Positions 1-8,340 of a stretch of DNA of 64,000 bases are shown piece after piece (the stretch's first letter is position 1; each line of letters opens with the position of its first letter). Origin of the DNA: Nodularia sp. LEGE 06071 (GTDB lineage Bacteria > Cyanobacteriota > Cyanobacteriia > Cyanobacteriales > Nostocaceae); NCBI RefSeq assembly GCF_015207755.1, contig NZ_JADEWH010000012.1, positions 1-64,000 on the forward strand, in the 5' to 3' direction. Under the pieces are notes generated by a model. It made no database searches and had not been told where the DNA came from. It was given only the letters and a program-made list of their open reading frames with translations. Both the position numbers and the translations under genes were made by a program.

Positions 1-3
1 TTT

Positions 4-122
4 TCCTGGTGTCTATTGCGCGGTGGAACCACACTGATCCCTTCCCGAACTCAGAGGTGAAACGCTGCTGCGGCGACGATAGTCTAGGGGTAGCCCTACG
101 CAAAAATAGCTCGATGCCAGGT
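4..122 (+). rRNA. rrf: 5S ribosomal RNA
   Basis: The 5' end TCCTGGTGTCTA and 3' end GATGCCAGGT can pair, and the interior carries the conserved bacterial 5S blocks CCGAACTCAGAGGTGAAAC and the GATAGT segment of the cyanobacterial gene. Its length of about 119 nt is normal. It sits at the very start of the window, so the 16S and 23S genes of the same operon would lie to the left, outside view. No tRNA follows it before the terminator. Confidence 0.95.
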
Positions 123-135
123 TTATCTTTCCACG

Positions 136-175
136 AAGCCCCTTAGCTCTCATCATTGCTAGGGGGTTTTCGTTT
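136..175 (+). terminator. Rho-independent terminator of the rRNA operon
   Basis: CCCCTTAGC and GCTAGGGG can pair around a ten-base loop with one bulged T, followed by TTTTCGTTT. It lies 14 bases after the 5S RNA, where an rRNA operon is expected to end. Confidence 0.8.
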
Positions 176-397
176 ATCCTGAATTTAGTAGCGGTATAAC
201 CACAGGCGATCGCTAAAAGCCATAATATAATTCTACACAGGTAGTTCATACACCAGTATTAACTGACCCAATAGAGAGAGAGCCTGCTTATAAACCAAGA
301 AAAAGGCTTAATTTTTATGATTTTATTTGGCAACTCATATTTTTACTCGTAAAATCGAAGACAAAGTAAAAATCAGTAGAATCGATTCTATAAATTA

Positions 398-1327
398 ATG
401 AGTCAGTTAATAAGTCAGGGTGCGAGAGCTATCACTAAATCTCAAATGGTAGACCGGATAAATGATATCGCTTGGCAGGCTCACCAAGGTAGTGTAGCTG
501 CGATTATTCAATTATTGAACGAAAAACTAGCTAACTCCGGGGTTAGAACCAGAGCTATTTTTGTCGATGGTGTTTTACAACTACTGTGTGAGGCCGCTAG
601 AGAAGAGCAACTAGAGCAATCCACTCTAGTAGAACAAATCCAGCAAATCCTGAATCATATCACACCTCGTAATATTCGTCGAGTTAATATCAATAGTCGA
701 ATTGTTCGGGAAGAGCAATTACTTTGGCTGACGGAAATTTATCGCGATCATCAATTACTCTGGTCACAAGAAATTACACTAACTCAGCCTCATATCTTCA
801 AGCAACTAATTGCAGATTTTCAAGAAGCTCAAACTCAAGTAAAAATCAATTTACCTCAGACCCAATTCTCTCGTCCTTCAGCATTTATTCAAAATTCATC
901 CAAAAAGCGGATACTAGCAACAACTGGTTTATCTTCACTGTTATTGCTTGCTTGGCTTGTTTATGCCCAGTTAGGTGATAAACAGACGTTTATACAACTA
1001 AATATTCCTAACTCTTTAAATACAGCAAATGGTGATCAAACTAAAGCGGAATCCTTACCCCGTGCTGCTAATTATAGTATTTCTGCTCCTTTTGAGGAAC
1101 CATTTTCAGCAGCTGTGCGAATTGCCAACCTAGCTTCGGAGAGAGGAAAAATAGCTACAACCTCAACTCAGTGGTTAGAATTAGCTGCTCAGTGGCAACG
1201 GGCTTCAGATTTAATGAGTATGGTACCACCCGACCACAGGCGCTATCAAGAAGCTAAAATTCGCACTCAACTATACAAGCAATATAGTGAGATAGCACAA
1301 GAAGAAGCGGAGAAAAATCAATCTTAG
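398..1327 (+). CDS. Conserved cyanobacterial single-pass membrane protein, function unknown
   Basis: A 309-residue protein that I do not recognise by function. The first ~165 residues are soluble, mixed helical and rich in Gln/Glu. One hydrophobic segment spans residues 172-191 and follows Lys-Lys-Arg, which suggests that the N-terminal domain stays in the cytoplasm and the ~115-residue C-terminal part lies on the far side of the membrane. The C-terminal part has helical Ala/Arg/Glu-rich segments. It stands alone between the rRNA operon and nadA. The ATG directly follows an AT-rich leader and the ORF is long and unbroken, so the gene is probably real. No enzyme motif is seen. Confidence 0.75.
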   Translation: MSQLISQGARAITKSQMVDRINDIAWQAHQGSVAAIIQLLNEKLANSGVRTRAIFVDGVLQLLCEAAREEQLEQSTLVEQIQQILNHITPRNIRRVNINSRIVREEQLLWLTEIYRDHQLLWSQEITLTQPHIFKQLIADFQEAQTQVKINLPQTQFSRPSAFIQNSSKKRILATTGLSSLLLLAWLVYAQLGDKQTFIQLNIPNSLNTANGDQTKAESLPRAANYSISAPFEEPFSAAVRIANLASERGKIATTSTQWLELAAQWQRASDLMSMVPPDHRRYQEAKIRTQLYKQYSEIAQEEAEKNQS

Positions 1328-1443
1328 TTTCTGGGGTGGACTATATTTTAGTAAAGTGAGCTTATGGAGTGAGTCATGATTTGATTCAGGTGAGTTCTGT
1401 GGTGTGTAAGTTAAACACAGTCCTTAGTTGGGTTTCGCTTTGC

Positions 1444-1682
1444 TCAACCCAACCGACAAAAAATTGGAATTTTACTTGATTTGATTAAAATGGAATGCTG
1501 CCAATAATCATATTCTGGTCTGTCTGAAAATAAATTGACACCAATTTTTCCTAACTCCATTCCAGCATAACCAGCAGCTATACATACACCATAAACAGCA
1601 ACTCCAGAACAGCTAGAGGTATAGCTGCACCCGCAACTTCTCCTGCTATTGCACCTCCTATAATTCCCCCCGTCTCTGCCAT
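1444..1682 (-). pseudogene. Frameshifted small glycine-zipper peptide gene
   Basis: Reading the minus strand from an ATG at 1682 gives a Gly/Ala-rich start, MAETGGIIGGAIAGEVAGAA, with GxxxG spacing. That frame stops after about 34 codons. If one base is restored near position 1619, the next frame continues as a sensible Cys/Gly-rich peptide (SGVAVYGVCIAAGYAG) and runs to a stop at 1444-1446, about 80 codons in total. The two halves have matching composition, which points to one gene broken by a single-base deletion. Gly-Gly and glycine-zipper peptides of this size in cyanobacteria include bacteriocin-like precursors, but no modification or export gene lies nearby, so that role is only a guess. 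The rest of 1328-1822 holds nothing else I recognise. Confidence 0.45.
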
Positions 1683-1822
1683 GAAATTATGTAAGTAAAT
1701 TATTTATTGCCCTAAGTTGTTTTGGTTAAAAAGCCTGAAATTCAACATTTCCAATCAAACAAATCAGATTGTGTAGAGACGCAAAATTTCACGCCTCTAC
1801 AAATTATGAAAACTGAACCTAA

Positions 1823-2797
1823 CTAAACACTCATCTCTAACATCCGTTGCATTGGTCGCAGCGCCGCCTGGCGGATATCCTCTGACATGGTGATTTCAGG
1901 AGTGCGATTTTTCATCGCTAAATATAATTTTTCCAGTGTATTTAATCGCATAAATGGACATTCGTTGCAAGCACAGTTATTCAATGGTGGGGCAGGAATA
2001 AAGTGTTTGTCGGGAGCCAGTTTTTGCATTTGGTGAATGATACCTGGCTCTGTAGCCACGATAAATTCTTTTGTAGGGCTATTTTGACAATATTTGAGTA
2101 AAGCGGCTGTTGAGCCAATAAAACTGGCATGGCGTAATACACTACTTTCGCATTCCGGGTGAGCGATCGCCTCTGCTTCAGGATGTGTAATTTTTAACTG
2201 GACAATTTTCTTTTCGGAAAATGTTTCATGCACAATACAGCTACCTTGCCATAGCAACAAATCTCGTCCAGTTTGTTCCATAACATACCTCCCCAAGTTC
2301 CGATCTGGGGCAAAAATAATCGGCTGTGTCGATGGTATCTGTTGCACAATCTTCACAGCGTTGGAACTGGTGCAGATAATATCGCTCATGGCTTTAATCT
2401 GGGCTGAGCAGTTGATGTATGAAATTACCAGATGGTCTGGATGCGCTGCTTTAAAAGCGGCAAAGGCTTCTGGTGGACAACTGTCGGCTAAAGAACAACC
2501 AGCATCTAAATCTGGTAAAAGCACCAATTTATCAGGATTCAGGATCTTTGCTGTTTCTGCCATGAAGTGAACACCCGCGAAGACAATCACATCTGCATTG
2601 GTCTGGGCTGCGGCTTTGGCTAATTGTAATGAATCCCCAATAAAATCGGCGATATCCTGAATATCCGGTTCTTGATAGTAATGAGCCAAAATCACTGCGT
2701 TGAGTTCTTTTTTGAGAGTCTCAATGGCAGTAAATAAATCTAGCGGTAGTCCACCCGGTTGGGTTGGGTTTTTTTGAGGTAGTGCAGTGGTAAACAC
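1823..2797 (-). CDS. nadA: Quinolinate synthase NadA
   Basis: It condenses iminoaspartate with dihydroxyacetone phosphate to quinolinate, the [4Fe-4S]-dependent step of de novo NAD synthesis in the cytosol. The 324-residue protein has the family's [18 protein letters not shown] segment, a first cluster cysteine in the [12 protein letters not shown] region and a C-terminal [10 protein letters not shown] with the last cluster cysteine. Length is typical. It is transcribed away from the metallophosphoesterase, with only ~36 bases between the two longest reading frames or ~150 from the preferred start of that gene. nadB and nadC are not in view, so it is a single gene here. The identification is secure. 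Confidence 0.96.
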   Translation of the reverse strand: MFTTALPQKNPTQPGGLPLDLFTAIETLKKELNAVILAHYYQEPDIQDIADFIGDSLQLAKAAAQTNADVIVFAGVHFMAETAKILNPDKLVLLPDLDAGCSLADSCPPEAFAAFKAAHPDHLVISYINCSAQIKAMSDIICTSSNAVKIVQQIPSTQPIIFAPDRNLGRYVMEQTGRDLLLWQGSCIVHETFSEKKIVQLKITHPEAEAIAHPECESSVLRHASFIGSTAALLKYCQNSPTKEFIVATEPGIIHQMQKLAPDKHFIPAPPLNNCACNECPFMRLNTLEKLYLAMKNRTPEITMSEDIRQAALRPMQRMLEMSV

Positions 2798-2947
2798 AGT
2801 TAGGGGTTGCTTTAAGTTGCAAGGTTTTGTCCTGTGGATTCAATTATAGTAGTTTTTACCAAAAATAGTAGAGGGTGTATGTCCCCTCATTTGTGTCCAA
2901 ATTCGGCGGAGTTTCATATGCTGGAGATAGACGGCAAGGAAAGTGGC

Positions 2948-3880
2948 ATGACCAGTCAAAAAACTCAATCAATAACCCTGAAAATTGCTGTGGTTGGAGA
3001 TGTTCACGACCAATGGGAATTAGAAGATGGCATTGCACTCAAGCATCTGGGTGTTGACTTAGTGCTGTTTGTGGGCGATTTTGGCAATGAATCGGTGGAT
3101 GTGGTCAGAGCGATCGCTTCCCTGGACATTCCCAAAGCAGCAGTAATGGGAAACCACGATGCCTGGTACACTGCCACGGAATGGGGGCGGAGGAAATGTC
3201 CCTATGACCGTTCTAAGTCAGATTGGGTACAGGAACAACTCGATTTATTGGGCCCTGCCCATGTAGGTTACGGCAAGCTGGATTTTCCGGCGTGGAATTT
3301 AACTGTGGTGGGGGGTCGTCCCTTTACCTGGGGTGGTCCAGAGTGGAAATTTGCGGACATCGTTCAAGAAAGATATGGTGTGACGAGTCTGGAAGAATCC
3401 GCCGATCGCATCGTCAAAGCCGTAAACAGCGCTGCTTATGAAACGATTATTTTTCTAGGTCACAATGGCCCTAGTGGTTTAGGCGATCGCCCCGAAGATC
3501 CCTGCGGTAAGGACTGGCATCCCATCGGTGGTGACTTTGGCGACCCTGACCTGGGCGCGGCGATTTCTCAGACCCTGACGACTGGTAAAACCATTCCTCT
3601 GGTGACATTTGGTCATATGCACCGCACCCTCAGACACACCAAAAAAGTCCAGCGCAAAGCTGTATTTAGAAGTCCAGAGGGAACAATTTACTTGAACGCG
3701 GCAACTGTACCCAGGATTTTGGAAAATCAGGGCGATAAGCTGCGTAGTTTTTCGATTGTTTCCCTAGATGCGGGAGAGGTTTCCCAAGTCTCCCAAGTTT
3801 GGATAGGCCATGATTTCCAGGTAACTTTAGAGGAAATTTTGTATGAGCGATCGCTACGCCAACCGGAGGCTTTTGCTTAG
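2948..3880 (+). CDS. Calcineurin-like metallophosphoesterase (TIGR04168-type)
   Basis: A predicted binuclear-metal phosphoesterase of the family found mainly in cyanobacteria and plants. Visible metal-binding motifs are GDVHDQWE near the N-terminus, GDFGNE, GNHDAW, GHNGPSGLGD and the final GHMHR. The reading frame stays open upstream to 2834, but I place the start at the ATG at 2948 because the family starts shortly before the first metal motif and the upstream 38 codons read like non-coding sequence. The substrate is unknown. It is divergent from nadA and shows no operon partner; tRNA-Ser follows about 140 bases later. Confidence 0.85.
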   Translation: MTSQKTQSITLKIAVVGDVHDQWELEDGIALKHLGVDLVLFVGDFGNESVDVVRAIASLDIPKAAVMGNHDAWYTATEWGRRKCPYDRSKSDWVQEQLDLLGPAHVGYGKLDFPAWNLTVVGGRPFTWGGPEWKFADIVQERYGVTSLEESADRIVKAVNSAAYETIIFLGHNGPSGLGDRPEDPCGKDWHPIGGDFGDPDLGAAISQTLTTGKTIPLVTFGHMHRTLRHTKKVQRKAVFRSPEGTIYLNAATVPRILENQGDKLRSFSIVSLDAGEVSQVSQVWIGHDFQVTLEEILYERSLRQPEAFA

Positions 3881-4020
3881 TGTGTCCTAGATATTTGCCT
3901 TCACTAGTGCAATCTGCGTAGATGATGAGATATAGTATGATCTGTCAGCTTGTTAATTTTCGACAAAGGCGCTATACTGCTGTATTGTCGTAGGTTAACT
4001 AAAAGCTCGACAGTTTTATT

Positions 4021-4105
4021 GGAGAGGTGGCAGAGTGGTCGATTGCGTCCGACTTGAAATCGGATGAGGCTAAAACCTCCGGGAGTTCGAATCTCCCCCT
4101 CTCCG
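4021..4105 (+). tRNA. tRNA-Ser (anticodon UGA)
   Basis: The acceptor strands GGAGAGG and CCTCTCC with discriminator G pair perfectly. The anticodon arm has CTTGAAA with anticodon TGA, there is a long variable arm as in class II tRNAs, and the T arm contains GTTCGAATC. CCA is not encoded. tRNA genes are common integration sites, and the NACHT gene begins 130 bases downstream, but I see no duplicated tRNA 3' end. Confidence 0.95.
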
Positions 4106-4236
4106 TTGAAGAATTAAAAATTGAAAATTCAGAAGAATGAGGTTAGGTTAAGCCTTTGTTGTGGATAATGATGGCAACAAGAATTTTTGTTAGTTCTTCG
4201 CCTTCAATTTGCAGTTGACTAATTTCTACTAAATGT

Positions 4237-6597
4237 TTAATTTTTATTTGGTAGCAGCAAAGTATCCTCAATTTCTTGCCTAACTTCCCGGCTTACATAA
4301 CAATCACTATTCAGACAGTCTATTAGCAACTTATTGGCATAGTAATACTGTTGTAATAGTGTCTTTTGAGCTTCATTGAACTGCCAGTCATGCCCAATAT
4401 TGCAATGCTCAATCATGACAGATTTAAGCTGTTCAGTCCAAAGTTTACCATCAGTTATCCACCATTTCTGAAACGCTTTGCTATCCTTTTCCGGAGGTGG
4501 CAATTGGCTTTTGAGGTTGTCAAGCAAAATCTGTAACTCATGGCTGGGATTACGTTCTAGATCAAAATCAAGATTTGAATCAAATTCCTTATCAAAGATA
4601 ACATTTGATTCTTGTCTACCTGCACACATTTTTTTTTCTTCAAAAGAGATTACAACCTCGAAACTTAAGGCTGAAAAACCTATACCGCAAATTGTTGGGG
4701 CGCAAGCTTTAAAAAAATCGCTGTCTGAAGTACCAGTAAAAGCTAGATCAAAGAGTAGAATCCGGGGAAGGTCTGTCAAGCCTAAGTCCCTATCCAGAAT
4801 AAAATTATGCATCAAATGTAAATAGACTCCTCTGACTTGTGCTGGCGGATATGGCACAGTAGCTAAAGAAGACTTTTGCTCTACCCACCTCATGAAATTT
4901 TGTAACTGTTCATCCGTGCTGATTAGTCCATCAATTTTATGCTTCATTGATTGCATTAAATCATCCGCTTTCCGCATCATCCCTGCTGTGAGCAAAAAAA
5001 CTTCTCGCCAGCGTTTCTCTGTGATTCGCTCTAGTAAACTTTCATAGGCTGAGTTGGCAACTATTTCACTTGCGGCGAAATATTCATGAAACGTTAGGTG
5101 AGAAAAAGAATAGATTCCTTTTGCTCTTTCTACTAATAACCCATGCTGTGCTTCAATAGATTTTAAAACGGCTTCACTATCCAGTCTCAAAGCGTCTGGA
5201 TTCGTATCAGCATTGCGTAAGTTGCGAATAAAATCAACAATGTATGCTTCGGCAGTTTTTTGCTTAAAGAAATAGTCTTTCTGCTCAAAGGTTGTTAGAC
5301 CTATTTGACTCAGCAAATCTTCCTTACGCTGCAAAGACAGGTTTTTGTAGACTTGATCTCGTTCAATGTTGCGTTTTGCATCCCATTTCTTCAACAAAAC
5401 ATCTAATCCTTCTTGATAAAGCTCAGAACGGTTTGCAGGGAAGTCTCCACTATCTCCAAACACTAAACATAGTAATGTCAGTAGTAAAGGACTACTTGCT
5501 AGTTCTTGGATTGATTTGTTTTCCTTCACTTTTTGAATAAATCTTTCACCTTTAACTGAATCCGTGAACTGGAACCAGTTTTGAGCAAAAATGGCTATTT
5601 GTTTTTCGTCAAAATCTGCCATTTCCACTTCTGTGAAAGTTTCAAATGTGTATTCTTTGGCAGCAATGCGACAGGTAATGACAAATTGATTGGTATGAAA
5701 CTGATCAGAAAAGTCCCGAATTTGTAGTAAAGTCCTTTTGGTGTCTTCTTCTCGTACTTCATCCAAGCCATCAAGCAATACTAATGCCTTACCCTGGTTT
5801 AACAGTTTCTCTACTGTCACACTGGCATCAATTACCCCGCAGTTTGACAATTGTTCAGCAATATATTTAAAAATATCTGGTTGTTTAGGTGCTTCTGCAA
5901 AATCTTTTAAAGTGATAAACAAGGGAACTCTGTTTGCTTGAAACCTTCCTTCAATACACTGCATTGCTAGATATTTTAAAAAGGTGCTTTTTCCTGCTCC
6001 TGGTTTACCCAACACCATCAGCTTACTATGACTTTTTACAACCTCTAGCCCTGAGACTCGTTTCTGTTTTACCCCACTAAGTCCAGGGCGCTCAAAGTTA
6101 TCATGGTCACAGGTTTGCATTAATTCCGCCATTTTTAGTCGTCTTCGTCCTGTTATTTCCTCCAGAATATTGACATTCGTGTAAATACCTTGTTTACCTG
6201 TTAACTTAATTGGCTTAGGCATATCTAATACCCGCATAGTTCCACACTTTTCTTTGATGTAGGAATTTACTTGTTTGCGGATATCTTGCACTAAGGTATC
6301 AATAGAATTATTTATTTCATCTGTAGTTAAATGACCAGAGGGTTTTTGCTGTGAGTATCTTTTGCTCAGATGCTCCCGTAAACGGCTTTCTTTAACAGGG
6401 CCATTTCCAATGATAGAAAATTTTTTGTAAATACCTGAAAGGCAAGTATTGAGGTTACTTAAAGAAATGTTTAATTTTTGAGTTACGTCAACTCGACTCT
6501 TACTACGACCGAATATTTCCAGAAAGATTTCTTTCTCTCTGTGCGACAATTCACTGTATTGCTCCAGTTGCTTAAGAAAGTTCTCTGGTATAGACAT
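4237..6597 (-). CDS. LuxR-type HTH / NACHT NTPase (STAND protein)
   Basis: A 786-residue STAND ATPase. Residues ~17-62 resemble a GerE/LuxR helix-turn-helix (LSHREKEIF, then ISLSNLNTCLSGIYKKF). The NACHT domain has Walker A GKPGAGKST at 197-205, Walker B LVLLDGLDEV at 272-281 and an ITCR sensor-like motif near 307-310. A helical region follows, including SFSHLTFHEYFAA, which is typical after NACHT domains. The C-terminal ~250 residues are unlike known repeat sensors. Bacterial NACHT proteins include anti-phage immune proteins related to animal NLRs; others may be regulators. The HTH suggests DNA binding. Upstream lie phased direct repeats and a divergent small ORF. Whether it is a defence protein or a regulator cannot be settled from sequence. 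Confidence 0.88.
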   Translation of the reverse strand: MSIPENFLKQLEQYSELSHREKEIFLEIFGRSKSRVDVTQKLNISLSNLNTCLSGIYKKFSIIGNGPVKESRLREHLSKRYSQQKPSGHLTTDEINNSIDTLVQDIRKQVNSYIKEKCGTMRVLDMPKPIKLTGKQGIYTNVNILEEITGRRRLKMAELMQTCDHDNFERPGLSGVKQKRVSGLEVVKSHSKLMVLGKPGAGKSTFLKYLAMQCIEGRFQANRVPLFITLKDFAEAPKQPDIFKYIAEQLSNCGVIDASVTVEKLLNQGKALVLLDGLDEVREEDTKRTLLQIRDFSDQFHTNQFVITCRIAAKEYTFETFTEVEMADFDEKQIAIFAQNWFQFTDSVKGERFIQKVKENKSIQELASSPLLLTLLCLVFGDSGDFPANRSELYQEGLDVLLKKWDAKRNIERDQVYKNLSLQRKEDLLSQIGLTTFEQKDYFFKQKTAEAYIVDFIRNLRNADTNPDALRLDSEAVLKSIEAQHGLLVERAKGIYSFSHLTFHEYFAASEIVANSAYESLLERITEKRWREVFLLTAGMMRKADDLMQSMKHKIDGLISTDEQLQNFMRWVEQKSSLATVPYPPAQVRGVYLHLMHNFILDRDLGLTDLPRILLFDLAFTGTSDSDFFKACAPTICGIGFSALSFEVVISFEEKKMCAGRQESNVIFDKEFDSNLDFDLERNPSHELQILLDNLKSQLPPPEKDSKAFQKWWITDGKLWTEQLKSVMIEHCNIGHDWQFNEAQKTLLQQYYYANKLLIDCLNSDCYVSREVRQEIEDTLLLPNKN

Positions 6598-6619
6598 TGA
6601 CCACTCCGACTATTACTTA

Positions 6620-6686
6620 TAAGCCAGTGTAGCCAAAGTTTTAATCAAAATGTGGAGTTAAGTCAGTGTAAGTCAGGCTAAGTCAG
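6620..6686. promoter_or_regulatory. Operator-like array of 10-bp-phased direct repeats
   Basis: TAAGTCAG occurs three times, starting at 6659, 6669 and 6679, exactly 10 bp apart. A related pair, TAAGCCAG at 6620 and TAGCCAAA at 6630, has the same 10-bp step. The array lies within 25-90 bases of the NACHT start codon, between it and the divergent small gene. Repeats one helical turn apart would place several binding sites on one face of the DNA, as for a multimeric activator or repressor. The binding protein is not known. Confidence 0.6.
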
Positions 6687-6747
6687 ATAAATAACTACAA
6701 AAAAAAATTGCGACATTGAACTCAGTCAAGCTACTGAGGCAATTGCA

Positions 6748-6960
6748 ATGCTAGAAATACTAATCCCTATGGTTATAAATAAGTCTGTTGAAGTTGTTGT
6801 TGGAATACTGCTGGCAAAGTTTTTTAAATCGGTACTGAGTGATGCCAATATCAAAATTGCCAACAACTTTCTGAAAATGCAGATTGTTTTACTTTATCTT
6901 GATTGGGTTTTACTAAAAACACCACTAGAATCTCTCCCAGAGGAATCACAAGAGAGGTAA
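6748..6960 (+). CDS. Small hydrophobic protein divergent from the NACHT gene
   Basis: A 70-residue ORF that I do not recognise. Residues 3-30 are strongly hydrophobic or amphipathic (PMVINKSVEVVVGILLAKFF), followed by a second hydrophobic stretch around 46-58 and a polar tail. A GAGG ribosome-binding site lies 8 bases before the ATG. It shares the phased-repeat intergenic region with the NACHT gene, which is why I list it. Size and membrane-active character would suit a small partner or toxin, but that is inference. It could also be a chance ORF. Confidence 0.4.
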   Translation: MLEILIPMVINKSVEVVVGILLAKFFKSVLSDANIKIANNFLKMQIVLLYLDWVLLKTPLESLPEESQER

Positions 6961-6964
6961 TAAT

Positions 6965-7063
6965 GTTTCACGCCGAAACGCACCAGCGCAGCGTATTGCT
7001 AAAGCGTAGCGTGGCGTAGGCTCTATTACGAAGTACTTTAGGCGCAAAGAATTGGCGTGAAAC
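6965..7063. repeat. Small inverted-repeat element with perfect 10-bp ends
   Basis: GTTTCACGCC at 6965-6974 and GGCGTGAAAC at 7054-7063 are perfect inverted repeats enclosing GC-rich sequence with CGCAGCG/AAGCGTAGCG runs like other dispersed repeats of this window. It sits between the small ORF and the 3' end of the ribosomal protein S1 gene. It could be a MITE-like element or a bidirectional terminator. Confidence 0.5.
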
Positions 7064-7070
7064 TGTGCTT

Positions 7071-7973
7071 TTATTCAGCAGGTTTGTTAGTAGCTCGATT
7101 AGCACGCGCCTCAGCCGAAGCCATGACTTCATCGAAATTCTCTAGCATTTCACCAGGGAAGTTTTCCAAAACCCTTGTAGAAAGAGCCACACGACCTTTA
7201 CCTTCATCTAAGTCAATAATTACAGCTTTAATTTTTTGACCAATTTGAAAGACTTTTTCGAGAGAGTCAATGAATTTTTGGCTGACTTGCTTAATATGTA
7301 GCAAGGCACTGAGACCATCTAAATCTACAAATACTCCGAAAGGTTTAATTCCAGTAACTTTACCTTCTACGAGTTGATTTAGTTCTAATAAGCTGAAGCT
7401 GCTAGAACGAGTTGCCAAGCGTTGGGAAAGTATCAGTTTGTTGGTATTACGATTAATTTCTAAAAAAGCCACAGTCAAACTTTGACCTTTAAGTGCTTCT
7501 AAGTTATCACGCTCTGCTAAATGCGATCGCGGAATAAATCCTCGCAAGGAAAGCAGATCAACGGTAACACCACCTTTATTCACACCCGTTACCCTGACTT
7601 GCACCGTCTGGCCACCTTCGTTCATTTGGATCAGTCGTTCCCAGACTTGCTGAATTTCCAACTGCTTGCGCGAAAGAGTGACTTGACCTTCTGCATCCTG
7701 GTCGCGGATAATCAAAAACTCCAGTTCCTCTTGCAATGGCAGTACCTCCGATAAATCGGTCACTGCTCTCAAAGAAGCCTCTTCACGAGGGATAAAAGCG
7801 GATGACTTACCACCAATATCTACATAGGCTCCATTGGGGTCAAGTTGAAATACTTTCCCACGTACAACTTGTCCCTTTTGAAACTGGTAGTCGTGTACTT
7901 CTAGTGCTTTGGCAAAATCGTCCATCGTAAAAGACGAATTGGCTGGTTGAGAAAGTTTCGATTCGGAGTTCAT
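7071..7973 (-). CDS. 30S ribosomal protein S1 homologue (short, three S1 domains)
   Basis: A 300-residue protein with three S1/OB-fold RNA-binding domains: about 32-102 (GQVVRGKVFQLDPNGAYVDIGGK), 120-185 (VTGVNKGGVTVDLLSLRGFIP) and 205-272 (GKVTGIKPFGVFVDLDGL). Cyanobacteria have short S1 proteins, usually two paralogues, rather than the six-domain enterobacterial form. The sequence fits the smaller paralogue often called Rps1b. It would bind mRNA leaders at the ribosome or in the cytoplasm. The gene stands alone, with a ~360-bp gap upstream that carries no gene. Which paralogue it is remains uncertain. Confidence 0.85.
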   Translation of the reverse strand: MNSESKLSQPANSSFTMDDFAKALEVHDYQFQKGQVVRGKVFQLDPNGAYVDIGGKSSAFIPREEASLRAVTDLSEVLPLQEELEFLIIRDQDAEGQVTLSRKQLEIQQVWERLIQMNEGGQTVQVRVTGVNKGGVTVDLLSLRGFIPRSHLAERDNLEALKGQSLTVAFLEINRNTNKLILSQRLATRSSSFSLLELNQLVEGKVTGIKPFGVFVDLDGLSALLHIKQVSQKFIDSLEKVFQIGQKIKAVIIDLDEGKGRVALSTRVLENFPGEMLENFDEVMASAEARANRATNKPAE

Positions 7974-8211
7974 GACGATTGAAGATAAATTATTATTTGA
8001 TGTGATGCCACTGGAGTTTTACTAAACACCTAACAAATTCCGACCTAGTAGGAGTGTTAGGTAATTATGGCATGATTATTTGGTAGGCAAAACAACCTAA
8101 AATAGCTGGAATAGTCCCCAATCTGGGAACTTCACAGTATTTTTCTCTTTAGTACAGCACGGCATAAATAGGACAACTACTAAGAAATCAATGAAAAGGC
8201 TATAGAGTCAG

Positions 8212-8340
8212 ATTTTTGACTTTTGACCCCTTCGGGGTTCGCCAGTCGCTCATGGGGGAAACCCCCTTGGCGTTAGCCTCTCCCTTTGGGAGAAGACCGC
8301 GCTGGCTCACTTTTGACTTTTGACTTCCGCCCTGCGGTAC
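8212..8340. repeat. Dispersed cyanobacterial intergenic repeat cluster
   Basis: Contains GACTTTTGAC heptamer-type repeats on both sides (8213-8226 and 8309-8325), enclosing palindromic blocks such as CCCCTTCGGGG, GGGGGAAACCCCC and CTCCCTTTGGGAG. Such elements are common between genes in Nostoc-like genomes. It ends at the stop codon of the dienelactone hydrolase gene and may fold into a transcription-terminating structure. Confidence 0.6.

Noticed and set aside
4021-4236. tRNA-Ser as an attachment site of an integrated island carrying the NACHT gene
   Set aside because: No integrase and no repeated tRNA 3' end were found downstream.
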